Origin: a virus
Reading direction: 5' to 3' (one strand)
Length of the DNA stretch: 64,000 nt
Virus record (IMG/VR): IMGVR_UViG_3300045303_000221
Coordinates: 1 to 64,000 of that record
The notes under the pieces were generated by a model. It was not told the DNA's origin. It was given only the letters and a program-made list of their open reading frames with translations, and ran no database searches. Of this stretch, positions 55,374 through 62,306 are shown piece after piece; within the stretch, counting starts at the first letter, position 1, and the number at the start of each line of letters is the position of its first letter. A program made the position numbers and the translations under genes.

Positions 55374-55571
55374 TCCGCTCTCCCTGAATCCCGGCCCGAG
55401 GTGCTGATGCCTGGGGCGTCGTCGTGCGCCGGTCTGACGCCGTACGAGCCGCTGGGCCTGCCGGGCGGCGAGGTGCTGCGCAGGCGGGTCGAGGCGCGGC
55501 TGCGGCGCGAGGGCTACAACGTGGAGGGCCTGGCTCGGGAGATCGTGCGGATGGCTGAGGAGTGCCTGTGA
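55371..55571 (+). CDS. Hypothetical protein, 66 aa
   Basis: GTG 55371 set by TACGCT. Product SALPESRPEVLMPGASSCAG, then helical LRRRVEARLRREGYNVEGLA. Unknown family. Confidence 0.6.
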   Translation: MSALPESRPEVLMPGASSCAGLTPYEPLGLPGGEVLRRRVEARLRREGYNVEGLAREIVRMAEECL

Positions 55572-55584
55572 GAATGGAGACGAC

Positions 55585-55770
55585 ATGGCCTACCTGGTGA
55601 ACATCGCGCACGTCTGCGGGAAGGACGGGTGCTCGGCGCGTGCGACGGTGCAGCTTTACAACCTCTCCAACGCGCCTGCCGGGTGCTACTGCAAGCGGCA
55701 CGGCGACGCGGCGCTGCGCGAGATGAAGCAGCGCGAGGACGACTGGTGGAAGGCGCAGCGAGAGGCGTAG
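55585..55770 (+). CDS. Zinc-finger-type protein, 61 aa
   Basis: ATG 55585 after AATGGAGACGAC. AHVCGKDGCSARATVQLYNL then PAGCYCKRHGDAALREM: C-x4-C ... C-x-C-x2-H, a small zinc finger common in phages. Its TAG overlaps the next GTG by one base. Confidence 0.65.
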   Translation: MAYLVNIAHVCGKDGCSARATVQLYNLSNAPAGCYCKRHGDAALREMKQREDDWWKAQREA

Positions 55771-55874
55771 TGGCGGAGCACAAGCTCATCGTCATCGCCG
55801 CGTTCGTCCTCGTCGTGATCGCCGTCGTGTGGGTGATCCTGGCGGTCGCCGCGAGCAAGAGCGACGAGTCGTAG
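55770..55874 (+). CDS. Membrane microprotein, 34 aa
   Basis: GTG 55770 overlaps the previous TAG. One transmembrane helix (LIVIAAFVLVVIAVVWVILA) with a short charged end. Ends two bases before the 3' end of a minus-strand gene. Confidence 0.5.
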   Translation: MAEHKLIVIAAFVLVVIAVVWVILAVAASKSDES

Positions 55875-55876
55875 GG

Positions 55877-56230
55877 TCAGTGCTTCCGGCCCTTGTGGCC
55901 CTTGTGGCCCTTCCCCTTGGAGTGGCCGCGGGACGAATCTCGGCGGGGTTTCGTCCCGGCCTGACGGACGGAGCGCACGACGACTCGCCGGACGACGACG
56001 TGGACGTGGTTGACGACCCGCACCTTCTCGTGCGTGACGGTGACCGGCGGCGGTGCGGGCACGGTGACGGGCGGCGGGGCGGGCGTCGTGACGGTGGTCG
56101 TGCGGATGATCGGCGCGGGCGCGGCCGAGGTCGCAGCGGGCTGGCGGGCGACGTGCGTGGTGATCGCCGCGCTGGTGCTGACGCCGAGTCCGGCGGCGGC
56201 GAGCATGGCTGGGATGAGCGCGCGGTGCAC
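55877..56230 (-). CDS. Secreted Pro/Val/Thr-rich protein, minus strand, 117 aa
   Basis: GTG start at 56230, seven bases after a minus-strand TAGTGT box (56243-56238). Signal peptide MHRALIPAMLAAAGLGVSTS ending SAA. Linker TTTVTTPAPPPVTVPAPPPV, then HEKVRVVNHVHVVVRRVVVR and a very basic tail (RGHSKGKGHKGHKGRKH). The signal peptide and promoter support this frame over the plus-strand frame in the same place. Possibly binds wall polymers or DNA outside the cell; inference only. Confidence 0.7.
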   Translation of the reverse strand: MHRALIPAMLAAAGLGVSTSAAITTHVARQPAATSAAPAPIIRTTTVTTPAPPPVTVPAPPPVTVTHEKVRVVNHVHVVVRRVVVRSVRQAGTKPRRDSSRGHSKGKGHKGHKGRKH

Positions 56231-56337
56231 GCGGTTGACACTACCCGCCGACGCCGATCCCGAATCCGGTAGTCTCCGCGCCGGAGGCGACCGTCGGGCG
56301 TGTACCGCGAAGCCGCGACCCGGCGGGCCTCCACCTA

Positions 56338-56413
56338 GCGCGGCTGGGCAAATGGTAAAGCCACCCGGTTCAACCCTCGGGAGACAGTCTGGGTTCGACT
56401 CCCAGGCCGCGCA
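56338..56413 (+). tRNA. tRNA with 8-base anticodon loop
   Basis: Acceptor stem GCGCGGC/GCCGCGC is perfect (56338-56344 with 56406-56412), discriminator A56413. D arm GGC/GCC with AATGGTAA loop; T arm CTGGG/CCCAG with TTCGACT loop. The anticodon stem CCCGG/TCGGG (56364-56368 with 56377-56381) closes an eight-base loop TTCAACCC, and the variable loop has seven bases. Anticodon could be CAA or TCA by register, so amino acid is not assigned. CCA is not encoded. Leucine type is unlikely because there is no long variable arm. Confidence 0.75.
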
Positions 56414-56414
56414 C

Positions 56415-56618
56415 CTACGGCAGAAGCGGCGGCGGCTGCTGCGTGATGGTGACCGGCGGCACGACGGTCACGGTGGTCACGACCGGGATGGTGAAGATGA
56501 CCTGGCGCGGCTTCGGGGCGCTGATCGTGGTGGCGTAGATGAGGCCGACGCCGACGCCGAACACGAACAGCGCGAGGGCTGCGAACAACGGTGCTGCTAT
56601 GCCGCGCGTCTCATCCAC
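56415..56618 (-). CDS. Membrane-anchored Pro/Val/Thr protein, minus strand, 67 aa
   Basis: GTG start at 56618, six bases after a minus-strand TACACT box (56630-56625). N-terminal membrane helix (GIAAPLFAALALFVFGVGVG), then TIPVVTTVTVVPPVTITQQP, a linker similar in style to 55877 and to the lipoprotein at 39695. The 3' end lies one base from the tRNA. Function unknown. Confidence 0.6.
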   Translation of the reverse strand: MDETRGIAAPLFAALALFVFGVGVGLIYATTISAPKPRQVIFTIPVVTTVTVVPPVTITQQPPPLLP

Positions 56619-56653
56619 GGAGCGAGTGTAACGACACGGCGGCATCGCGCACG

Positions 56654-56678
56654 GCGTGCGTTAGTATGCGGTGTAATG
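56654..56678 (+). promoter_or_regulatory. Leaderless promoter for 56676
   Basis: GCACGGCGTGCGT then TAGTAT (56662-56667), eight bases, ATG 56676. Confidence 0.6.
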
Positions 56679-56828
56679 CTGATGCTGTACCTGATCTTCA
56701 AGGCGACCGCCGCGTTCCTCATGGCGGTGTTCGTGCTCGGCCTCCTGAGCATCGCCGCGCTCGTGTGGCTGACCGTGGAGGTCGCCCGGATGATCGCCGA
56801 GTGGCGCGGCGACCAGCGTCGCGCGTAG
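56676..56828 (+). CDS. Membrane microprotein, 50 aa
   Basis: ATG 56676 set by TAGTAT. A long hydrophobic stretch, one or two helices (LYLIFKATAAFLMAVFVLGL; LSIAALVWLTVEVARMIAEW), then a basic end. The longer plus-strand frame that includes it further upstream runs through the tRNA and is not coding there. Confidence 0.6.
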   Translation: MLMLYLIFKATAAFLMAVFVLGLLSIAALVWLTVEVARMIAEWRGDQRRA

Positions 56829-57070
56829 CGCACAGCGTGTGTTACACTGGGGGAGTACGACGATACCAACGGTCAAGTCGCGAGTGACCAACAGGGGGCT
56901 GAAAGATCCTTCGGGAGCACGGACCACTCCCGCCCCCGATCAACCGCGAAGGTCAGGTGTCGCTGGTTCTGACAGGCAGACGCTCCCCCCGACCTCACCG
57001 TGTGGGGAGCGCCGCTGGGTTCGACTCCCGGCAGCGACGTAACGTAGGGCGGCACCAGCCGCAGAGAGGA
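56828..57070 (+). promoter_or_regulatory. Promoter and long structured leader for 57078
   Basis: GCGCACAGCGTGTGT, TACACT (56843-56848), then about 230 untranslated bases: a GGTCA/TGACC hairpin, a nested GGGGGC/GCCCCC stem enclosing GGGAG/CTCCC, the tRNA-like element 56959-57039, and finally hairpin GCGGC/GCCGC directly before AGAGAGG and ATG 57078. No ORF is supported in this gene-free stretch. Confidence 0.65.
56959..57039 (+). ncRNA. tRNA-like element with extended anticodon arm
   Basis: Perfect 7-bp acceptor stem GTCGCTG/CAGCGAC (56959-56965 with 57032-57038), D-like arm TCTG/CAGA, T arm CTGGG/CCCGG with TTCGACT loop. The anticodon arm is an 8-bp stem CGCTCCCC/GGGGAGCG with a 15-base loop, so it is not a working standard tRNA. 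It lies in the leader of 57078. It may be a mimic for tRNA-processing enzymes (RNase P, RNase Z) or a degraded tRNA. Confidence 0.6.
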
Positions 57071-57077
57071 GCACGAC

Positions 57078-57365
57078 ATGCACGAGGGAACGTTCGTGAC
57101 GCTCACCGACCTGACCCGCCTGTCGATGATCGTGAGCATGGCGGGCCGGTGCGCGAAGGTCGCACGGCAGGTGGACGGCGTTGGCATCGTCTACGGCCAA
57201 GCTCGCTCGGTCGGCGACGAGCGCGGCAACTTCACGCCGAGCGGCGGCAACGTGATCGGCGAGTACCTGCGCGTCACCACGCGCGAGGGGATGGAGGCGT
57301 TCTGGCCGGTCGAGGACCTGGCCGACGAGATCGCCAGCGGCCACTTCGCGGAGTACGACTGGTGA
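57078..57365 (+). CDS. Hypothetical protein, 95 aa
   Basis: ATG 57078 after AGAGAGGAGCACGAC. Product EGTFVTLTDLTRLSMIVSMA, KVARQVDGVGIVYGQARSVG, MEAFWPVEDLADEIASGHF. Soluble. Its very long structured leader is the remarkable part. Overlaps the next gene by four bases. Confidence 0.7.
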   Translation: MHEGTFVTLTDLTRLSMIVSMAGRCAKVARQVDGVGIVYGQARSVGDERGNFTPSGGNVIGEYLRVTTREGMEAFWPVEDLADEIASGHFAEYDW

Positions 57366-57613
57366 CCGTCATCCCCGACCCGCTGATCACGATCGAGATC
57401 CGCGCCGAGTCGCCGCCCTACGAGCGGCAGATGGGCGTGGACATGACGGGGCAGATCCTCGTCGCGGGCAACGTCGTCTGGGAGACGGAAACCGAGTTCG
57501 CGAAGGGCATCCCGGACGAGCCGGAGCGGGTCGAGCGACTGCTCCGAACGAAGTGCGAGGTGCGACTCGGCGACGCCCTGGCGATCCTGCTGCGAATGCC
57601 GGAGCCGCTGTGA
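57362..57613 (+). CDS. Hypothetical protein, 83 aa
   Basis: GTG 57362 overlaps the previous stop. Product TVIPDPLITIEIRAESPPYE, ETETEFAKGIPDEPERVERL, EVRLGDALAILLRMPEPL. Unknown. Overlaps 57610. Confidence 0.6.
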   Translation: MTVIPDPLITIEIRAESPPYERQMGVDMTGQILVAGNVVWETETEFAKGIPDEPERVERLLRTKCEVRLGDALAILLRMPEPL

Positions 57614-58293
57614 ACGCGCCATCGCCGCTCGACCTGTTCCGGGAGCCACACGAACTGCCTGTCACCCGCGAGGAGTGGCTGATGGCCGCAGACCTCGGGC
57701 AGAAACGGCGGCGCGCGAACGATGCGACGCGCACGGCCACCCAGGACCGCGGCGACAAGAACCTGATCGGCGACGTGATGGGGTGCCTCGCAGAACTGCG
57801 GGTCGTGAACCTGTGCAAGAACCTCGGCTACCACTACGAGGCGACGCTGCTGCACGACGGCGGCGGTGCGGCGGTGCGCTGGAAGCCGGACGTGCGCATC
57901 CAGCACGACCGGTGGCTGAACTACGACGTGAAGTGCCACATGACCATGAACGCGGCGCAGCGAGCGATGGTCAACGTGCCGCCCAAGAAGGACATGGCGC
58001 TGAGCGTGCCGTCGATGGGGAAGGCGCTGAAGGGCGGCACGGCGAACCTGCTACCGGTGATGGCCGCGCCCGGCGGCGACGTGATACTGCTCGGCCGCGT
58101 CCTGCCGATCGCGGAGGTGCTGACGTGGCCGCAGCACGACTACGGCTACGGCAGCATCGTGTACCGGATGCCGATGGCGGTCGTCGCCCCACACCTGTTC
58201 GGCCGCACGTTCGCCGAGTGCGAGGAGATCGTGCTGGGCGGCGCGAGCATCGCGCGACTCCACACGCTGTTGACGTACAAGGCCGCAGCGTGA
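57610..58293 (+). CDS. Possible PD-(D/E)XK-type protein, 227 aa
   Basis: GTG 57610 overlaps the previous stop. The centre has AAVRWKPDVRIQHDRWLNYD then VKCHMTMNAAQ: a P-D ... Y-D-V-K arrangement like the D ... (D/E)-x-K core of PD-(D/E)XK nucleases, after a helix with GCLAELRVVNLCKNLGYHYE (family: E in first helix). The rest (GNVILLGR-like strand; WPQHDYGYGSIVYRM) fits that fold. Nuclease activity is inferred from this pattern only. Overlaps the zinc-finger gene. Confidence 0.55.
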   Translation: MNAPSPLDLFREPHELPVTREEWLMAADLGQKRRRANDATRTATQDRGDKNLIGDVMGCLAELRVVNLCKNLGYHYEATLLHDGGGAAVRWKPDVRIQHDRWLNYDVKCHMTMNAAQRAMVNVPPKKDMALSVPSMGKALKGGTANLLPVMAAPGGDVILLGRVLPIAEVLTWPQHDYGYGSIVYRMPMAVVAPHLFGRTFAECEEIVLGGASIARLHTLLTYKAAA

Positions 58294-58460
58294 TCCGCCG
58301 CGTGATCGCACTGGCGATGAAGGTCGAGTGCCCCGCGTGCGGGATGCCACCCGGCGAGCCGTGCAAGAGCCTCACCGCCTACTACCCGCAGCGCATCTTC
58401 CCACCACACCGCCAGCGCGGCGAAGCGGCGCTCAAGGCCGAGCAGAGCACGTCGGCGTAG
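58290..58460 (+). CDS. Phage zinc finger protein, 56 aa
   Basis: GTG 58290 overlaps the previous stop. VECPACGMPPGEPCKSLTAY and FPPHRQRGEAAL give C-x2-C ... P-G-x-P-C ... H-x2-R, the small DNA-binding zinc finger widespread in actinophages. Its TAG (58458-58460) is the first half of the next TAGACT box. Confidence 0.7.
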   Translation: MIRRVIALAMKVECPACGMPPGEPCKSLTAYYPQRIFPPHRQRGEAALKAEQSTSA

Positions 58461-58473
58461 ACTGCGCGGCATG
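58458..58473 (+). promoter_or_regulatory. Leaderless promoter for 58471
   Basis: TAGACT (58458-58463), seven bases, ATG 58471. Confidence 0.65.
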
Positions 58474-60654
58474 GACCTGACAGCGCAGATCGAGGCGGCT
58501 GCGCAGACCGCCGACCCCAACGAGCGCCGGGCGAAGCTCCGCATCCTGCGAGAGGAAGCGGAGGCGCAACTGGGGACGATCGACACCCACCTCGCCGACG
58601 TGGACTACGAGCGCGAGGCCGCCGTCCACGAGTTCACCGCCAAGGAAGCCGCCGCGCGCCACAACGCCACCCTGCGCGAGGAACTGATCCGACGCGGCAT
58701 CTCCGACGAAGCGAGCATGGACGACGCCGGACTGCTCTCCCACGCCGACCTCGACGCGCTCTCCGAGGAGGGCCTGCTGGAGCACGCACTGGACGTGCTG
58801 TTCCCCGTCACCGAGGGGGCGGGCGGGAAGGTGTTCGGCACCATGATCCACTTCCAGGAGAAGCTGCACCCGCGCGGCCGAGGCGGCAAGTTCGCGAAGA
58901 AGCCCGGCGGTGGCGGCCCCGAGCCGAAGGCCGCGAAGCGCGCCCCGAACGTGCCCGGCAACGGCGGCGGCAAGACCAAGGCGCAGTCGCGCGCCACACC
59001 GGCACCGGCCGCCAGCGCATCACACGCACGACGCGAGGCGGAAGCCGCCCGCGCGAAAGAGTTCAAGCCGGTCGTGCCGGAGGACGTGCCGCAGCGCCCG
59101 AAGGGCCAGAGCGAGGAGAACAAGGCGAAGGTCGCGAACCTCGCAGCACGCATCGGCAAGCGCATCGCCGGAGCCGCCGCAGGCCGCCAGTCCTCACCGG
59201 AGAACACGATCTTCAACGCGAAGGGCAGCGTCTCACAGCACACGCTGCTCCAGTACGTCCGCGACGCCGCCAGCGAGCCGGACACGATGCAGCTTCACTC
59301 GCGCATGGGCCAAGACGGCCGACCCGTGTTCACCGCGGAACGCAAGGCCCTGCACGAGGCGATCATCGACATGGCGCTGCGCGCACCACGCTTCCGCCCA
59401 GACCCGCAGAAGCCCGACAAGAAGCTCCTGGAGTTCGACCCGAACGGCGCATTCCTGGAACCCGACCCCGACGGCCAGCCCAAGACGCTATTCAGCGGCG
59501 GCGGCTACGCAGCGGGCAAGGGCGCAAGCCTCGCCCGACTCGGAGACGACGAGAAGCCACGCAACGCGATCCTGCTCGACCCCGACCGGATCAAGGCGCT
59601 CCTCCCCGAGTTCCACGACGGCCTGGACAGCGACGACCCCGAAGCGAACCTGCACGTCTACCGCGAAGCGTGGGAGATCGCGCAGGAAGTGCAGCGCCGC
59701 GCCCAGGCGAAGAAGCTGAACATGGTCGTGGACGGCATCTCGGACACGACGGTGGAGGAAATCGACTCGCGCGTGCAGAGCTTCCTCGACCACGGCTACA
59801 AGGTGCACATGGTCTACACCGACATCCCCACGGAGGAAGCGATCAGCCGCGCAGCGGGACGCGCAGCCGGGGCGAAGGCCGACAGCGACCGACGCCACAT
59901 CCCCGACACGATCATGCGCGCAGTGCACCGCGACGTGGCCGCGACGATCCCAGCCCTCATGGAGCACATGCAGTCGAAGCCGGAAGGCACCGCAAGGCCA
60001 CGCATCGAGGTGTACGACAACCACCAGGGACAAGCCGACGACGGATCGTTCAACCCGCCGAAGCGAATGGCGCTATTCGACCCGGAGACGGGCCAGTTCA
60101 ACGTGGAGGACGACGCGCTGTGGCAGCGCCTGCAAGCGAAGGGCGACGAGAAGATCCCCGGCCTCGACGCGCCGGAACGACCCGCGCAACCCGCGCCGGT
60201 CAGCGAAGCGGCGGAACCGCCGCAGGAAGGAGCGCCCGCCGTGCAGCCGGACGCACCCACACCGACACCCGCAGACGAGCCGCCCGCACCGACGCCCGGC
60301 CCGAAGACGACGGACGAGATCGTGCAGGCCGGACTGCGCGTGGACGTGCCGTACGAACTGCCCGCCAGCCAGCCACTGAAGTACGAGGAAGGCGAACCGG
60401 CAGCGGAGACGCCGCCGGTGAACGCGAGCGAGATGGCCGACCGCGCGAGCGACGCGCTGGAGCGCAGCGGCATGACGAACGACCCGGACAGCAGCGCCGC
60501 GACCGGCCTGTTCCAGTACGACGCGCACGACGAGGCGGATGCCGTGAATCAAGCTCCGAAGGATGATTCACAGCCGGAAGCGAAAACGCCTGCAAATCCG
60601 GCACCGGTGAATACACCGAAGCCACCTTCGCCCACCGGCGGGACGCAGGGCTAG
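58471..60654 (+). CDS. Zeta-toxin-domain protein with GRGGKF motif, 727 aa
   Basis: ATG 58471 set by TAGACT. Residues 1-110 are a coiled coil (NERRAKLRILREEAEAQLGT). HPRGRGGKFAKKPG is at 133-146. Residues 330-530 form a zeta-toxin kinase: SGGGYAAGKGAS (342-353, Walker A), ILLDPDRIKALLPE (catalytic-type Asp), HVYREAWEIAQEVQRRAQ, MVVDGISDTT, VHMVYTDIPTEEAISRAAGR, RRHIPDTIMRAVHRDV (Arg of the phosphate site). Zeta enzymes phosphorylate UDP-N-acetylglucosamine and stop wall synthesis. The C-terminal 190 residues are Pro/Glu/Ala-rich. No epsilon antitoxin is nearby. It shares the motif with head-type proteins and may be delivered with the virion. Confidence 0.82.
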   Translation: MDLTAQIEAAAQTADPNERRAKLRILREEAEAQLGTIDTHLADVDYEREAAVHEFTAKEAAARHNATLREELIRRGISDEASMDDAGLLSHADLDALSEEGLLEHALDVLFPVTEGAGGKVFGTMIHFQEKLHPRGRGGKFAKKPGGGGPEPKAAKRAPNVPGNGGGKTKAQSRATPAPAASASHARREAEAARAKEFKPVVPEDVPQRPKGQSEENKAKVANLAARIGKRIAGAAAGRQSSPENTIFNAKGSVSQHTLLQYVRDAASEPDTMQLHSRMGQDGRPVFTAERKALHEAIIDMALRAPRFRPDPQKPDKKLLEFDPNGAFLEPDPDGQPKTLFSGGGYAAGKGASLARLGDDEKPRNAILLDPDRIKALLPEFHDGLDSDDPEANLHVYREAWEIAQEVQRRAQAKKLNMVVDGISDTTVEEIDSRVQSFLDHGYKVHMVYTDIPTEEAISRAAGRAAGAKADSDRRHIPDTIMRAVHRDVAATIPALMEHMQSKPEGTARPRIEVYDNHQGQADDGSFNPPKRMALFDPETGQFNVEDDALWQRLQAKGDEKIPGLDAPERPAQPAPVSEAAEPPQEGAPAVQPDAPTPTPADEPPAPTPGPKTTDEIVQAGLRVDVPYELPASQPLKYEEGEPAAETPPVNASEMADRASDALERSGMTNDPDSSAATGLFQYDAHDEADAVNQAPKDDSQPEAKTPANPAPVNTPKPPSPTGGTQG

Positions 60655-60685
60655 CCGAAATGATTCACGCGAAAGAGGTAGCCGC

Positions 60686-61024
60686 ATGGCGATGACCGTC
60701 CGTCGGATCGTGCTGGACGACGTGGTGGGGCCGCAGAAGGTGCAGATGGCACCGGAGGGCTTCCCGATGACCGCCACCTACTGGAGGGACCCGGACGACG
60801 AGGGGATGACCGTCTCGGCGCTGGTGCTGTACGCGGCGGCGGACGAGGCCGACTCGACCGCGGAGTGGACGGTGACGGTGGTGCGGGCCGGGGACGTGGT
60901 GCCGGACGACGGCAGCTACGTCGCGTCCACGCTGGCCGCCGACGGCCGCGTCCGGCACGTGTTCGTGACGCCGCCGGACTGGGACATCGACGGCACCGAC
61001 CCGCCGTCGTCCGACGCCGCGTAG
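60686..61024 (+). CDS. DUF7352-like protein, 112 aa
   Basis: ATG 60686 after GAAAGAGGTAGCCGC. Product MTVRRIVLDDVVGPQKVQMA, FPMTATYWRDPDDEGMTVSA, RAGDVVPDDGSYVASTLA, VRHVFVTPP: the strand order and ending resemble 38334 and DUF7352. Function unknown. Followed by a 316-base gene-free stretch. Confidence 0.6.
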   Translation: MAMTVRRIVLDDVVGPQKVQMAPEGFPMTATYWRDPDDEGMTVSALVLYAAADEADSTAEWTVTVVRAGDVVPDDGSYVASTLAADGRVRHVFVTPPDWDIDGTDPPSSDAA

Positions 61025-61031
61025 ACCGGAG

Positions 61032-61310
61032 CGCACATCGCGTGTTAGGGTGGCCGCAGACCGAGCGGTGGGGAGACGCTGGCTCGGCAGACGGTCACCC
61101 CACGTGGCCTTTGCACACGGACTCCCCCTGAGATACTGCCCCCCGAGCAGCCCCAATACGGTCGCGGCGTCCGACCCCCCGTAGGTCGCCGCGACCGGGG
61201 TGGTGGCCTAAGATGGAGGCCGGACCCACCTCCGGGTTGCCTCCCGAGTTGCACGCTAGGGTCCACGTGGGGCTGCGGCGTTTCACGCGAACGTCGCAGT
61301 CCCACCCTGT
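61032..61310 (+). ncRNA. Putative structured non-coding RNA
   Basis: Gene-free region with its own promoter (GCGCACATCGCGTGT, TAGGGT 61046-61051) and terminator-like end. Pairings: CCGAGC/GCTCGG (61061-61087), a long-range 10-bp stem CCCCACGTGG with CCACGTGGGG (61098-61107, 61263-61272), internal 10-bp GGTCGCGGCG/CGCCGCGACC (61160-61196), GGAGGC/GCCTCC (61215-61244), and a 16-bp hairpin (61267-61305). The long-range stem and the last hairpin share 61267-61272, so only one can form. The downstream gene has its own promoter, so this RNA seems independent. Confidence 0.5.
61267..61305 (+). terminator. Terminator-like hairpin
   Basis: 16-bp stem (61267-61282 with 61290-61305) with two G-U pairs and a 7-base loop TCACGCG, followed by CCTGTCT. 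Confidence 0.6.
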
Positions 61311-61326
61311 CTGACGGTTGAGTGCG

Positions 61327-61343
61327 TAGAGTGCTCAAGGGTG
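61327..61343 (+). promoter_or_regulatory. Leaderless promoter for 61341
   Basis: TAGAGT (61327-61332), eight bases, GTG 61341. Confidence 0.55.
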
Positions 61344-61631
61344 AGCACCCCTCTGCCACTGCTCGCGTTGGACAGCACCGTCAGCGTGGTCACGACGATC
61401 GTGGCGGTCGTGTCGGCGCTGTCGGCGATCGTGCTGGGCTGGCTGAAGTGGGGCCGGGAGGACGCCGGGCAGACCGCTTCGACGGCGAAGACGCTGGTCG
61501 AGACGATGCGCGATGTGAGCGCTGAGGTGAAGGCGCAGCGGGACGAGTGCATGGTGGATCGTGAAGCGCTGCGCGTAAAGGCGCAGAATCTGGAGGCCGA
61601 GCTTGACCGGCGGGAGGCCGAGCGTGGCTGA
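61341..61631 (+). CDS. Single-pass membrane protein with coiled coil, 96 aa
   Basis: GTG 61341 set by TAGAGT. N-terminal membrane helix ([20 protein letters not shown]), then a helical, heptad-containing part ([38 protein letters not shown]). Overlaps the collagen-like gene by eight bases; both have one membrane helix and may pair. A holin is conceivable by size but not supported otherwise. Confidence 0.65.
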   Translation: MSTPLPLLALDSTVSVVTTIVAVVSALSAIVLGWLKWGREDAGQTASTAKTLVETMRDVSAEVKAQRDECMVDREALRVKAQNLEAELDRREAERG

Positions 61632-62298
61632 GCAGCCCGAGGTCACCGAGGTGATCGAGCGAGAGGACGACGACGAGTCTGCGCTGGTGGGAGCGCTGGA
61701 CGGGATGGCGGCCGAGATCCGGACGCTGCACTGGCGCTCGCGGCTGTCGCTGATCGTGATGGGCGTGCTGACGCTGTTGACGATCCTGGCGTTCGGGACG
61801 GCGGCGCTGTCGCTGCGGCAGACGGCGAACGCGGCGAAGGACCGGGCGTCGCAGGCGAAGGTGGAGGCGCAGGCGGCGAACGCCTTGCTGGTGCAGTGCC
61901 TGACGAAGCAGACGCAGGCGGAGATTCAGGCGTGCCTCGGGGTGATGCCGGGTGCTCCGGGCGAGCCGGGCGTGGAGGGCGCGGCGGGCGTGCCGGGAGT
62001 GCCGGGGACGCCGGGCGAGCAGGGCCAGCCGGGCGCGATCGGGAAGCAGGGGCCGCCGGGCGCGACGGGGCCTGCGGGTCCGGCCGGGCCGACGGGGAAG
62101 GGAGGGCCGCGAGGCGCTACGGGATCGCGAGGGGCGACGGGTCCGACGGGGCAGACCGGCCCGCAGGGGACGCCTGGGCCGCCGGGTCGGCGTGGGCCAG
62201 CGGGGCCGCAGGGACGGCCGGGCGCTCCGGCGCAGTTCCCGCTGACGATGACGTGCCGCTCGCCGGATGGCCGCACGTTCACGTGTAACCCCGCGTGA
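61624..62298 (+). CDS. Membrane-anchored collagen-like protein, 224 aa
   Basis: GTG 61624 overlaps the previous gene. Acidic N-terminus, a membrane helix at about 47-70 ([20 protein letters not shown]), a coiled coil ([20 protein letters not shown]), then about 33 G-x-y triplets ([20 protein letters not shown] and on to [10 protein letters not shown]) and a short two-Cys end ([16 protein letters not shown]). Third collagen-like protein here; type II membrane topology would put the collagen part outside. Confidence 0.8.
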   Translation: MAEQPEVTEVIEREDDDESALVGALDGMAAEIRTLHWRSRLSLIVMGVLTLLTILAFGTAALSLRQTANAAKDRASQAKVEAQAANALLVQCLTKQTQAEIQACLGVMPGAPGEPGVEGAAGVPGVPGTPGEQGQPGAIGKQGPPGATGPAGPAGPTGKGGPRGATGSRGATGPTGQTGPQGTPGPPGRRGPAGPQGRPGAPAQFPLTMTCRSPDGRTFTCNPA

Positions 62299-62306
62299 GC
62301 GACAGC

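Noticed and set aside
56338-56413. Calling the tRNA a leucine tRNA (CAA)
   Set aside because: The loop has eight bases and there is no long variable arm, so the register and identity are uncertain.
56010-56828. Long plus-strand frame ending in the 56676 microprotein
   Set aside because: Its upstream part crosses the tRNA and two minus-strand genes that have signal peptide or membrane helix and own promoters. Only the last 50 codons are kept.
61341-61631. Holin for the lysis genes
   Set aside because: One membrane helix and a coiled coil fit many proteins; no endolysin is adjacent, so the name is not justified.
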